Assembly: GCA_000024525.1 (NCBI GenBank)
Contig: CP001769.1
Location: 3,629,001-3,693,000 of the forward strand
DNA: 64,000 nt
Reading direction: 5' to 3'
DNA from: Spirosoma linguale DSM 74
GTDB taxonomy: Bacteria > Bacteroidota > Bacteroidia > Cytophagales > Spirosomataceae
Within the stretch, counting starts at the first letter, position 1. Each line of letters opens with the position of its first letter. A model generated the notes under the pieces. It had not been told where the DNA came from and did not search any database. It saw only the letters and a list, made by a program, of their open reading frames with translations. The translations under genes were made by a program, and so were the position numbers. Of this stretch, positions 43,960 through 54,600 are shown piece by piece.

Positions 43960-45117
43960 ATGAGTAAGCATATAGATCAATTGACATGGATAAGCCTTAT
44001 ACTAGCTTTACTTTGTGTAAAACCGCTTCTTGCCGACAATCCCAAATACAAACCTATAGATACCAAAGCCACTAAAGAGACAAAAGCCTTATACCGTAAT
44101 CTGCACAAACTGGCCAAAAAGCATATTCTATTTGGTCATCAGCACGCCACCGAATACGGACATGGCTGGGCGGGCGATGACAACCGCTCCGACGTTAAAT
44201 CAGTTAGTGGGTCGCATCCGGCCGTAATTGGGGTCGACTTTAGTGGTTTGTCGGGCAGGCCAACTGCGGCCATTGACAAAGCAAAAGAGTCACTTCGGAA
44301 GCAGATTGTCGATACCTACGACCGGGGTGGCGTAACTACGGTAGCCTGGCACTTCTCAAACCCAGCTTCCAAAGGAGGCTTCTACTGGGTCGATTCTGTT
44401 TCTGCTCCCGCCGTGTCGTTGCTGATTCCCGGCGGCTCGCATCATGAGCAATACAAAGAAATACTCCGCACGATCGGCGATTTGGCAAAGTCAGTGAAGG
44501 GGAAAGACGGTACGCTGGCCCCAATGATTTTTCGTCCCTATCATGAATTCGACGGGGGGTGGTTTTGGTGGGGAAAGCCCCACTGCAAGCGGGAAGACTT
44601 TATCTCTTTGTGGCAGTTCACCGTTTCCTATCTGCGCGACAGCCTTCAGGTACACAACTTCATTTATGCATTCTCGCCCGATTGCCTGTTCAAAACGGAA
44701 GCAGAGTACCTCGAACGGTATCCGGGAGATGAATGGGTCGACATGCTCGGCATGGACAATTACGCCGACTTTGGGCGTAATGGACGTTACAATGTGGCTG
44801 CGGGTATTCAGAAACTCAAGATCGTGTCTGACTATGCCCAAAAAGCTGGCAAACTAGCCGCATTTACAGAGACAGGGCTGGAATCTATACCCGACACGAC
44901 CTGGTGGACAAACACGTTGCTAAAATCCCTGAAAGCCGAGAAAATGCGGCTTTCCTATGTGCTCGTCTGGCGAAACGACAGGCAAAGTCCCACGCATTAT
45001 TACGCTCCTTATCCCGGTCAGGCCAGTGTGCCGGATTTCCTTAACTTTTACCATGACCCGTACACCTTGTTCGAGACCGACCTGCCGAATATGTATAAAC
45101 GCAAGCTATTTTTCTAA
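43960..45117 (+). CDS. GH26 beta-mannanase
   Basis: This 385-residue glycoside hydrolase of family 26 has a signal peptide (about 1-25, LCVKPLLAD). The acid/base Glu is E196 in RPYHEFDGGWFWWG and the nucleophile E304 in FTETGLES. Both surroundings are characteristic of GH26 endo-beta-1,4-mannanases. No lipobox is visible, so it is periplasmic or secreted. It is the only polysaccharide-degrading enzyme in this window and is divergent from SusCD module 1, so a mannan utilisation role is possible but unsupported by further enzymes. Confidence 0.9.
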   Translation: MSKHIDQLTWISLILALLCVKPLLADNPKYKPIDTKATKETKALYRNLHKLAKKHILFGHQHATEYGHGWAGDDNRSDVKSVSGSHPAVIGVDFSGLSGRPTAAIDKAKESLRKQIVDTYDRGGVTTVAWHFSNPASKGGFYWVDSVSAPAVSLLIPGGSHHEQYKEILRTIGDLAKSVKGKDGTLAPMIFRPYHEFDGGWFWWGKPHCKREDFISLWQFTVSYLRDSLQVHNFIYAFSPDCLFKTEAEYLERYPGDEWVDMLGMDNYADFGRNGRYNVAAGIQKLKIVSDYAQKAGKLAAFTETGLESIPDTTWWTNTLLKSLKAEKMRLSYVLVWRNDRQSPTHYYAPYPGQASVPDFLNFYHDPYTLFETDLPNMYKRKLFF

Positions 45118-45125
45118 GGCTGGTT

Positions 45126-45156
45126 AGTATCTCAGGTAATTGCTATCTGGGATGCT
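45126..45156. terminator. Small hairpin between the GH26 gene and the haloperoxidase
   Basis: AGTATCTCAG at 45126-45135 pairs with CTGGGATGCT at 45147-45156, with two G-T pairs. It lies in the 40-bp gap between convergent genes. There is no U-run. Confidence 0.4.
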
Positions 45157-45157
45157 G

Positions 45158-46480
45158 TCAGAATATGGGCTTGATACCCGCTTTCTTTAAGCGCTCAATA
45201 ACGAACTCGCCGATAGCTCTGCCCTGATCCTGCCCGTTTTCAATAGCATCGCGGTAGTGTATACCACCGTATAACCGGGAGATAGCGGCTTCAGAAGCGG
45301 CCTGTCGGAACGAGGTAAACCGGCGCTCAGGAAGCTCAAAAATCACCTCAGTATTGTCTGTAAAGCTGAAGTTATCACCCATCAGGTAGGTTAGCAGTTC
45401 GGCCACAGCGGTTGAGATAACACTATGGCCGCTGGTATATTCCGGAAAGGGTGGCGTTTGCAGGAGTGGCTGCCAGCGCACGTTGATGTAGCGATTAATG
45501 ACCGTTTCGGGACGGATTCGGCTGCTGCGGTACTTCTCGTCCCAGCAACTGATGAAGGCATCCATCAGCGTCATGGCAACCAGCGATTGTACCATAAGAG
45601 CGTTATCAAACGATAATTTAGCCTTGGTGGCTGCCAGACTTGTTATGTTCATCCAGTGACCACCGGGGCTTATCTTCTTAAAGCCAATCGACATGTGGCC
45701 CGATGTGTTGACGGCAAATGGATTACAGTCCCAATACGACGCGATAAACCGTTGTTCGTCGGTCAGCTTATTTCCTATCTGATATACTTCCTGTGCCAGT
45801 TTATGAAACTCACTAGTTGTGTCTTTACTGAAGGCAACGGGTGGCTTTGGCCTGAACTGGCTGCAGGAATCGATCATCATGGGGCGAATAATGCGCCAGT
45901 GCGGCTCAATGGCCTCAATATAAGCCGGTGGTGTTGGATACCAGAAGCCATCGGCTTTGCTCGGTCGGTAGCGGGTGCGGGCGCTTAGGTTTCGGTAATT
46001 ATCGGCAGCGGCATAGGCCAGTACTTTTTTCGCCATCTCCTGTGCCACACCTACCGATTGCTGAATAATTGGCTCCGGGTACTTCTCGGCCCGAAGTTGA
46101 TCAAGTAGCTTTTTTTCTTCATCCTCAAGCATATAGCCTGAGGGTAGAATCAATCGCCCCGTTTCCAGAATGCAGTACAGAGCCGCAATCTGGTAATTAT
46201 CCGCTCTGGCAGTTTCCAGATTTGTCTGTCCAAGGCTCCGGATAAACGTAGTTGGCGACACTACCGTTTGCTGATGCCGGGCCACAATTTCGTGGGCACC
46301 CAGCAGGCAATAAGTATAAAACCGGCTGGCAGCGGGCGGATTGACAACATCGTGGATCATCACCATGGTTACCGCAAAAACCGTTGGCTGAAGATGCTGG
46401 CTAAGGTCTTTTGTCGCTACTTCAGCCTTCGCCGAAACGCTTAACACCAGCCACACATAAATGAATAGCATCCGTTTCAT
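45158..46480 (-). CDS. Vanadium-dependent haloperoxidase/PAP2-family enzyme (module 2)
   Basis: This ~440-residue exported protein has a signal peptide (MKRMLFIYVWLVLSVSAKAE). The phosphate/vanadate-binding motifs are complete: RSSRIRPET, then FPEYTSGHSV, then SRLYGGIHYRDA. They fit vanadium haloperoxidases or their PAP2 phosphatase relatives; which reaction is catalysed is not decidable. The ATG at 46480 overlaps the stop of the FG-GAP gene by ATGA, which fixes the start and indicates translational coupling. It is the last gene of the module 2 series. Confidence 0.87.
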   Translation of the reverse strand: MKRMLFIYVWLVLSVSAKAEVATKDLSQHLQPTVFAVTMVMIHDVVNPPAASRFYTYCLLGAHEIVARHQQTVVSPTTFIRSLGQTNLETARADNYQIAALYCILETGRLILPSGYMLEDEEKKLLDQLRAEKYPEPIIQQSVGVAQEMAKKVLAYAAADNYRNLSARTRYRPSKADGFWYPTPPAYIEAIEPHWRIIRPMMIDSCSQFRPKPPVAFSKDTTSEFHKLAQEVYQIGNKLTDEQRFIASYWDCNPFAVNTSGHMSIGFKKISPGGHWMNITSLAATKAKLSFDNALMVQSLVAMTLMDAFISCWDEKYRSSRIRPETVINRYINVRWQPLLQTPPFPEYTSGHSVISTAVAELLTYLMGDNFSFTDNTEVIFELPERRFTSFRQAASEAAISRLYGGIHYRDAIENGQDQGRAIGEFVIERLKKAGIKPIF

Positions 46481-49400
46481 AGTTTTTGCTTTTTGTACAC
46501 CTGCAACGGCTGATTGAAGGCTCCGATCAGTAAACACCTGTTCTGATTGATTCCGATATCAACAACCGATTTTACATCACCAATCACGGATAAACCCGAA
46601 GCAGGCTGGCTCACATACGTAAAACCTCCCTTACCATCTCCTTTCAGTAAACAGCCGTAGTTCGCGTCCATGCTACCCAGTTTTAACCGATTGTCCGATT
46701 TGTTTCCCAACAGCAGTACGTCCAGTTGACCATCCCGGTCAAAATCCTCACATAGCATGTTTGTGACCGGAGCGAACTGGGCTTCTATTGGCAGAATCTG
46801 TTTTTCAAATTGTCCTTTTTTCGACAGAAAACAGACAGAATGGCACTCCGTAGCCGTCAGTTTCGGCGCGTTGGCCAGGTCATCGGCAGGTAGGATAGTG
46901 CTAATAGTCGCATTTGCGTAGTCTTTGTAAAACGCAAATTTCTTGCGCATCGCGTAGATCTGATCATTCAGTTCATCGCGGCTTACAAACGGATACGATG
47001 TTCCCTGAACGTAGAAACTAACGAAGGGATCGATAGAGCCATTGTTATCAAAATCGGCGTAGACAAGCTCGACAGGCTCTTTAGATGAATACTTAATCTG
47101 TGAATTAGTACCCAGATTTCCGGCCAGAATATCATTCTGTCCATCTCCATTTACATCAGCTATCGTTAGCGACAGCCAGAAGCCTTTCTCCTCCTCCGGG
47201 AAATACTGCTTCGTTTTATCGACAAACCCATCTTTTGTATTCAGGTAGATTTTGATGGGCATGAACTCACCACACAGGACCAGGTCTGCCCGCCCATCAC
47301 CATTCATATCGGCCCATTTTACGTCCGTCACCATTCCTATTTTAGCGAATGGAATGGGGACCGCCCTAAACTGGCCTGTGCCGGTGTTTTGGAGCAGATA
47401 GGAAACCGGTGCTTCGGGGTAGCGCCCCGGAACAACCCGGCCACCCACGAACAAGTCGATATCGCCATCCTGATCGTAGTCGTACGGCCGAACACAGGCT
47501 TTGCTGCTGGCAGCGAGGTTGGGCAGTGCTGTTTTTGCCAATGTCAGGTTGCCTTTTCCGTCATTCATGTACAACTCATCCTGAAAGGAGGTTGTATTGA
47601 TTTCAAATAACGAGTAGCCTCCTTTCGCTACGTAGAGATCGTCATACCCGTCGCCGTTGGCGTCGAAAAAGACAGCGGCCGAAACGGATGATATGGATTC
47701 GTCGCCAATAACTAGTCCTTCTACCTGCTTGAACGTCCCGTTTGTCTGCTGCTTCCAGATGCTGCCCGGCTTGTTCTGGTCGCCACTGATGAACACATCG
47801 TCCAGACCGTCTTTGTTTATGTCGCCCTTCGCCAGTATCGGCCCCGTGTGCGAATACATCCAGAGCATCAACGGCTGACGTTTGAAATCATTTTCCAGAA
47901 ACCCCTCGTGCGTATGGGCCAGCACCGGGTCTACTTTCGTGAACACGGGTGAGGCCATTTTCTGCACAGCAGCCTGACTAACGCTAGCGGGAGTCGCCTG
48001 CTGTTGCACAACTAGTTGCTGGTTGACAGGAACACCGGTTAATTTTTGTACAGATTGATCCGGCCAGATAATGTTGATGGAGTCAGCCCTACTGGCCGTT
48101 CCAACGCCGAAATGAAGCGTGAGCGGTTGGCTTGATAAATAACCCCGCACCGGATTTACCTCCTGATATTGTAAATTGCCATTAGCAAACAGCGTGACCT
48201 TAGCGCCGATAGCGGTCCTGTTTTTCCCGGAAGGCACCAGTTTTACCTGAAGAAACCCATTGGCAGATTGTTCCCGGCTCATGTTCTGATACACGAAAGC
48301 CGGCTCGTTAATGTTGTTGACTACCAGTTCCAGATCACCGTCGTTGTCAAGGTCGGCGTAGACGGCCCCGTTCGAGATTGAGGGGGTCTGAAAACCCCAT
48401 TCCCGCTGTTTATTTGTGAAGGTTAAATCGTGATTGTTGCTGAAGATGTAATTAGCAATTTTGGTTGACGGCATGGCTTTTACCAGATCCATCAGTTGCA
48501 CGGGCTCCCGGTCAATTGCTTTTTTGATTTTATAGTCGCCCCAGTATTTAAGGAAGTCTTTGTTCGTATAATCACGCAGGTAACCGTTGGTAATAAACAG
48601 GTCCTTATAACCGTCGTTGTCAAAATCGGCCAGCAAAGGCGACCAACTCCAATCGGTATTCGACACGCCCGCCGTTTGCGCTATTTCACTGAATGTACCA
48701 TCGCCGTTGTTGAGTTGCAGCATGTTCCGCATATACTGCCGCTGTAGTTTCTGCTGCTGCATCAACTCAAACGACTCGTAGTTTTCCTGAAGCTGCAACA
48801 GTTTCTGGCGCCGGTTATCTTCCGGTAGCATATCCAGCGACATGATGTCGGGCAGACCGTCATTGTTATAATCGGCAATATCTACGCCCATCGAGAACTG
48901 CGCCAGATGCCGGAAGTAGGACTGGGTTTCGTCTTTAAAAGCCGGCTCACCCGACCGCCGTGCGGCTAGGTCAATCCCTTTCTGATTTATGTAGAGGTAA
49001 TCTGGCTCGTTATAATCGTTCGTCACGTAGATGTCCGGCCACCCATCTTTATTAACATCTGCTACGGCCATTCCCAGACCAAACGTTAACGGATATTGAT
49101 GGATCCCTTCTTTCTGGGACACATCGACAAAGTGACCGTTTCTATTTTCGAGCAGTTTATTGCCAGCTAGCAGGTCGGTCTCACCGTGTAGTTTGGCCAG
49201 TTCCATGTTATCGTATTTCTTGACATTGTGATGCAGTAGAAACAGGTCGAGGTCGCCATCCCGATCATAGTCGAAGAACGTAGCCTGCGTATTATAGCCG
49301 TTATCGTCGACACCGTATTCCTTTGCCTGTTCCACAAACCGAACCATGCCTTTAGGGCCAGCCCCCTGGTTGATAAACAGCTGATTTCTGCGCTTGCTTT

Positions 49401-49866
49401 CGTCTCCTTTGCCTGAGTAGCAAACGTAAATATCCAGCCAGCCGTCGCCATTGACATCGGCCATACTAACGCCCGTTTTCCAGCCGCCCGCTCTACCGCC
49501 TAACTGAGCACCGGCCTCACTGGTAATGTCTTTAAAGGTTAATTTACCCAGATTAAGGTATAATTTATTGGCTTTCAGATTAGCAGTGAAGAACAAATCC
49601 AGTAAACCGTCATTGTTAATATCGCCAACGGCCACGCCCCCACCGTTGTAGAAATATTCGTAGGAAAGCACGTTCAGGCTTTCGTTCTCATCAATATCGT
49701 TCTTAAAATCAATATGGGTCTGCTTGGGAGCAAGGAGTTGGAAGAGCGGATTCTGCGCATACACTACCGGGCAACACAGGCATATAATCAGAAACGGGAA
49801 GCAAACAGAATACCGTAAACGATCAATCAGGTCTCTATTGGTACTTTGAGGGAATTGGCTATTCAT
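46477..49866 (-). CDS. CRTAC1-like FG-GAP/ASPIC-UnbV secreted protein (module 2)
   Basis: This ~1129-residue paralogue of the module 1 FG-GAP protein has the same domain order: FG-GAP repeats with DxNxDGxxD loops (VGDINNDGLLDLFF, ADVNGDGWLDIYV), an ASPIC/UnbV region at about 540-605, and a second propeller to the C-terminus. It differs in the signal: the N-terminus ends CCPVVYAQN, a signal-peptidase I site without a lipobox. The ATG at 49866 is preferred; 49899 would add 11 polar residues before the signal peptide. It is translationally coupled to the haloperoxidase gene downstream. Confidence 0.85.
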   Translation of the reverse strand: MNSQFPQSTNRDLIDRLRYSVCFPFLIICLCCPVVYAQNPLFQLLAPKQTHIDFKNDIDENESLNVLSYEYFYNGGGVAVGDINNDGLLDLFFTANLKANKLYLNLGKLTFKDITSEAGAQLGGRAGGWKTGVSMADVNGDGWLDIYVCYSGKGDESKRRNQLFINQGAGPKGMVRFVEQAKEYGVDDNGYNTQATFFDYDRDGDLDLFLLHHNVKKYDNMELAKLHGETDLLAGNKLLENRNGHFVDVSQKEGIHQYPLTFGLGMAVADVNKDGWPDIYVTNDYNEPDYLYINQKGIDLAARRSGEPAFKDETQSYFRHLAQFSMGVDIADYNNDGLPDIMSLDMLPEDNRRQKLLQLQENYESFELMQQQKLQRQYMRNMLQLNNGDGTFSEIAQTAGVSNTDWSWSPLLADFDNDGYKDLFITNGYLRDYTNKDFLKYWGDYKIKKAIDREPVQLMDLVKAMPSTKIANYIFSNNHDLTFTNKQREWGFQTPSISNGAVYADLDNDGDLELVVNNINEPAFVYQNMSREQSANGFLQVKLVPSGKNRTAIGAKVTLFANGNLQYQEVNPVRGYLSSQPLTLHFGVGTASRADSINIIWPDQSVQKLTGVPVNQQLVVQQQATPASVSQAAVQKMASPVFTKVDPVLAHTHEGFLENDFKRQPLMLWMYSHTGPILAKGDINKDGLDDVFISGDQNKPGSIWKQQTNGTFKQVEGLVIGDESISSVSAAVFFDANGDGYDDLYVAKGGYSLFEINTTSFQDELYMNDGKGNLTLAKTALPNLAASSKACVRPYDYDQDGDIDLFVGGRVVPGRYPEAPVSYLLQNTGTGQFRAVPIPFAKIGMVTDVKWADMNGDGRADLVLCGEFMPIKIYLNTKDGFVDKTKQYFPEEEKGFWLSLTIADVNGDGQNDILAGNLGTNSQIKYSSKEPVELVYADFDNNGSIDPFVSFYVQGTSYPFVSRDELNDQIYAMRKKFAFYKDYANATISTILPADDLANAPKLTATECHSVCFLSKKGQFEKQILPIEAQFAPVTNMLCEDFDRDGQLDVLLLGNKSDNRLKLGSMDANYGCLLKGDGKGGFTYVSQPASGLSVIGDVKSVVDIGINQNRCLLIGAFNQPLQVYKKQKL

Positions 49867-49945
49867 CACTTTATTGGTATTACGAAGCGGGACAACCACA
49901 AATGAGCCGTAGTAATCATCACTTTAGCCAGTCAATATAAGCCAA

Positions 49946-49981
49946 AAAAGGTAAGATAGCACGCTGGCCACCTTACCTTTT
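49946..49981 (-). terminator. Terminator after SusD of module 2
   Basis: AAAAGGTAAG near 49946-49955 pairs with CTTACCTTTT at 49972-49981. On the minus strand a run of T's follows. As in module 1, the hairpin separates the SusC-SusD pair from the FG-GAP gene. Confidence 0.8.
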
Positions 49982-49998
49982 CTGAGTCTCAGAACGAC

Positions 49999-51600
49999 TT
50001 ATTTATCCCAGTAAACACGAGATGTCCAAGTGTCGCCACCAGAGAGTTTGCTGACAGCTGCGCTGTAGTTGGCGGAGTTCAGTGTTGCCTCGCCCGTTGG
50101 GTAAGGCTGCCGACGGGGAATTGTACCATTGGAGAAGTTTCCAACGTAGTTCACGGGCGTTAAGACAGGGAAGCCCGAACGCTTCCAGTTATTCCACGCT
50201 TCTGAGAAGTTCAGCAAAAGCCCGGTAGTAGCCCAATATTGCTCATTGATCTGCTTCAGCGCGTTAGCCGGTACCAGCGGGTTGGCATCTGCATAGGCCG
50301 TGGCCACTGCCGAACTGATCGTAGCCGCTGCTCCATAACGCGACAGCGCCTGGATACCCGCTACCACACCATTTTTATAGTGCCCGGCAGCCGTACCACC
50401 AACTGCGAAACCCCGAGTAACCGCTTCGGCGAGCAGGAGTTCAACTTCAGCATAGGTCAAGACAAACAGTGGAGCATTCCGGTCGCGTAAGACTTGCGTA
50501 GGCCGCGAATATTTTCCGATTGGGGTAACATCGGCACCCGAACCTGTTCCACCCGGATAGCCCGGCGATTTGCTGATGTCGGTAGCACCTCCGTTCAGGT
50601 CGTAGCCATTGGGTAAGCCCAATTGAACCGCCGGTGTTGTATTACCCGCTGCAATCGACTGGTTAGCCGCCAGGCCGTCTGCCGGTACTTCGGCGACAAC
50701 GCTCAAACGCGGATCGTTCGTTGCTTTCAGGTAGTCGATCATCGTTTTGCTCCAGCGAACCTGATAGATATCGGCCAGAGTGCTCAGGGCACCCCCATTA
50801 CCATTACCATAGCCATTGGCGTTATCGGCGCGAACGTAGGCATCATCATCAACACTGGTGAAAACACCACCGGCAACAGCTTTCTCGGCGTAGGTTTTAG
50901 CCGTTGTGGGGTCAGCCTTGGTTAAGCGCATTGCCATTTTGAGCATGAGCGAATAACCATATTTTTTCCATTTGGCAACGTCGCCTTTATAGGGAAACGC
51001 ATCATTGGTTGGCAACAACGAAGCTGGGCTCAGCGCTGCCGTAGCTGTTTCGAGTTTGGCCAGCATAGCTTTGTAAGCACTCTCCTGACTGTCGTAAACC
51101 GGCAATGTTACACCTGTTGCCTTAGCCTGTAATGCCTGCGAATAAGGCAGATCGCCATAGGTATCGGAAATAGTTGCTAAACATTGCACCTGCATGATTT
51201 TAGCGATGTTGTTCAGGTTAGCCAGGGCTGGTTTGCCGTTGGTGAGCTGCTCCATTTCATACGCATAGCTGGCCGCGTTATAATCCCCATTCCAGGTACT
51301 GCTCAGATACGAGTTCGTATTGCTCGAAATGACGTACTTATCGGCATTGGAATAATAGTTGGCCGCTCCGGACGATGTTGATGCAAAGATCTGCACCCAC
51401 ATACTCTGAAACAGGATAGGGCCACTATACCCAGCGTTGGCACTCACGTGGGTAAACTGGGTGCTCGGCAACAACAGGTTAGGATCGAATATAGTCGCAG
51501 AAGCACGGGTTGGGTCGGTGTTGATCGCGTCAAAATTATCGGTACACGAAACCTGTAAAGACCCTATCACAAGGGTTAATGCTATCAGTCTTTTTTTCAT
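49999..51600 (-). CDS. SusD/RagB-family lipoprotein (module 2)
   Basis: This 533-residue SusD-like_2-type lipoprotein has the lipid cysteine at about position 19 (LQVSC). It starts TDNFDAINTDPTRA and ends RVYWDK, in parallel with the module 1 SusD. It binds the nutrient over its SusC partner. The gene lies 85 bp downstream of susC. The body contains a Gly/Asn-rich stretch (NANGYGNGNGGAL) near the middle. Ligand is unknown. Confidence 0.9.
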   Translation of the reverse strand: MKKRLIALTLVIGSLQVSCTDNFDAINTDPTRASATIFDPNLLLPSTQFTHVSANAGYSGPILFQSMWVQIFASTSSGAANYYSNADKYVISSNTNSYLSSTWNGDYNAASYAYEMEQLTNGKPALANLNNIAKIMQVQCLATISDTYGDLPYSQALQAKATGVTLPVYDSQESAYKAMLAKLETATAALSPASLLPTNDAFPYKGDVAKWKKYGYSLMLKMAMRLTKADPTTAKTYAEKAVAGGVFTSVDDDAYVRADNANGYGNGNGGALSTLADIYQVRWSKTMIDYLKATNDPRLSVVAEVPADGLAANQSIAAGNTTPAVQLGLPNGYDLNGGATDISKSPGYPGGTGSGADVTPIGKYSRPTQVLRDRNAPLFVLTYAEVELLLAEAVTRGFAVGGTAAGHYKNGVVAGIQALSRYGAAATISSAVATAYADANPLVPANALKQINEQYWATTGLLLNFSEAWNNWKRSGFPVLTPVNYVGNFSNGTIPRRQPYPTGEATLNSANYSAAVSKLSGGDTWTSRVYWDK

Positions 51601-51685
51601 GATTCTTGTATTTATTAGGCGTGTATGATGGCGAGTTAAAGACTCGCCATCTCGCGTTGCACACCGAACTCTTGATAGAAATACC

Positions 51686-54600
51686 TTACTTGAACCGGAT
51701 GTTTAGGTTAACCCCGTAGTTACGACTTGATGGAAGGCTCGTTCCTTCAATACCAGCGTAACGCAGGTTAGCGCCAAACGTAGCTTCTGGATCAATATTG
51801 GTTGTTTTCTTCATGATATAGAACAGGTTCCGGGCCACGAAAGAAATATTAACCGCACGAATCAGAGGCACTTTTGTCAAAACGCTGGCAGGTATGTTGT
51901 AGCCAAATGTCAGCTGCCGCAATTTGATGAAATCGCCATCGACCACACTGATTTTGGTTACGTTGTTGGCCAGTGCCGTGTAGTAATTCTGAGCGGTGGC
52001 GCTAACCGTATTGGCAGCACCGCCCTCTACAACACCCGTGGTGATACCTCCTTCACGGCCCACCAAAGTCGCTTTATGCAGGCCACGGCGGTAGGCGTAG
52101 TTTTCGGTAGCCGAAAGAATCTTGTTACCGTAGTTGTAATCGACCAGGAACGCCAGGTTGAAATTACCGAACGAGAACTCGTTATTTAAACCACCGAAGA
52201 GCGTTGGTAATACCGTACCCATATTGATCAGGTTACCCCGAACCGGCAGGCCGGATGCATCGACAATGATTTGTCCGTTCGAGGCATACTTGTAATCATA
52301 CGCGCGGATCTGCGGACCAGACTCACCCACAACAAACGCAGTAGTCGCATTCCCCAGTGTAGCACGGTTTGAGCCCAAACCCAGCGGATTGTTATTGGCA
52401 TCGGTCTGGAGGATTTTGTTTTTAACCGAAGTCAGGTTAAACGAAACATTCCAGGCCAATTTAGCCGTTTTCACCGGCGTGCCGGTTACCAGCACTTCGA
52501 GACCCCGGTTCTGGGTAGAACCGGTAGCCACTACCCCACTCGTATACCCTGTTGCCGGGCTGTAGTTAGCTGGCAGGATTTCGTTATGTGTTTTCTGATC
52601 AAAATAGGCCAGATCGAATCCTAACCGGTTACCGAAGAACTTAAGTTCTAAACCAACCTCAACTTCGCTCTTGGTAAAGGGTTTGAGGAACAAGTTGGGC
52701 AAGCTGGAACTAAAATTACCAGTAGGAACACCATTCAGCGCACTTCCTACCCCGTAATAAACACTAGTTCCATAGGCGTCTGCTGGTTCACCACTGGTAA
52801 CTGCATAAGACGCCCGTAGTTTACCAAAGCTCAGGCTGGGTGTTTTAACAAACTCAGAGAAAATGAAAGCACCCGTTACAGACGGCGTAAAAATTGTTCG
52901 TGCCGTACTGGGCAGTTTCGAATAAGCATCGTAGCGACCCGTTGTGCTTATGTTCAGGAAGCTTTTATAACTAAAGTCGAGGCTATAATAAGCCGACTGA
53001 ACTTCAGACTTGGAAAAGCCATAGCTCCGGTTAAAGTTTACAACGTTATTGTAGCTATAGAGGTAAGGCAGAACGAATGGCCCACCGCCGATGCCGATTT
53101 TCTCATAGTTATTTTTGCGGATGTTACCACCCACGATAGCATCAATAGAGAAGTCGGGCGTAATGGCCTTACTAACACTAATCAAACCGTCGATGTTCAA
53201 TTCAGTCGTTTGGGCGTTCGACTGCTCGTCCAGGCCACCTTTGGCATCCTGCGAATAAGCCGTTCCGTAGGGTGTAACCCGGAAAATCCGGTCATTGCCG
53301 TTATCGTATCCAACCCGTCCCTGCGCGTAAATCCAGTCGGCAAACTGATACTTGGTCGCAATCATCGAAATCAATCGCTTGCGGCTTACGTCGTTCACGT
53401 ACTGATTGGTTACGAAGTACGGGTTCGTTACGTACTCATCATCACTAAAAATAATCTCACGTCCGGTTGTGGTATTATAACCCGGGGCCAGAATTCGCTG
53501 ATCGATGTTCGTTGCCAGGAATAAACCATTGTTGGCATTCATTGGACCATCACTCAACTGCGGCTTTGCCGTAATCTTTTCGTCGATGTAGTTTGCCAGC
53601 AGGCTCACGCTTAGTTTCGAGGTGATGTTCTGGTCGGCCGTCAGGTTAAACGTTTTACGGCCCAGACCACTGTTCGGTAGAATCGACTTGGTATCGAGGT
53701 TAGACAATGACAAACGGAATGACCCGTTATCCCCCCCTTTAGTGACCGAAACTGTATTGGTGAAGTTGGTGCCTGTCCGGTAGAAATTTTTGATGTTATC
53801 TTTTTGAGCCGAGTAAGCATATTGCTTACCATCAAACTGGGTGATTTGCGAGCCATCCAGTTTAGCACCCCAGCTCTGACGACCCGTTTGCTGAGCAGCG
53901 GCAATGGTAGTGGGTTTTACGCCACCTGTTCCCTGTCCGTACTCGTACTGAAAATCAGTAAAGTTAATCGGACTATCAGCTGTCAGGTTTGCGTTGTATT
54001 CAATGGCATAATCACCTTTCTTACCGCGTTTGGTTGTAATCAGAATAACACCATTAGATGATCGGGCACCGTACAGGGCCGATGCAGATTGTCCCTTCAG
54101 CACCGTCATTGTTTCGATGTCATCCGGGTTCAGGTTACCGATACCGTCTCCACCATCGGCACCACCCCACTCGCCGGCGCTACCCCGTTGGGTATTGTCC
54201 ATGGGTACACCATTAATAACGATCAATGGCGCACCACCCGAATTAATACTGGGCATACCCCGCAACAGGATTTTAGATGTGCTGCCGGGGCCACCGTTGG
54301 TACCCTTTACGGTCAAACCGGCAACCCGGCCAACCAGCGAATTACCAACGTTGGTTTCGCGAGCTTTTGTGAATGCTTCACTACTAACCGTCGTAACCGC
54401 ATAACCAACCTTACGGGCTTCTTTCGATATCCCTAAAGCCGTTACCACGACCTCGTCGAGTACAGCGCTACCTGGCTCCAGCTTCACGTCAATAACGGAG
54501 CGGTTACCAACGGTAACCTCCTGCTTGGTGTAGCCAATGTATGAAAATACAAGTACGGCACTTCCATTTGGAACGACAATTCGATACTTGCCACTGGCAT

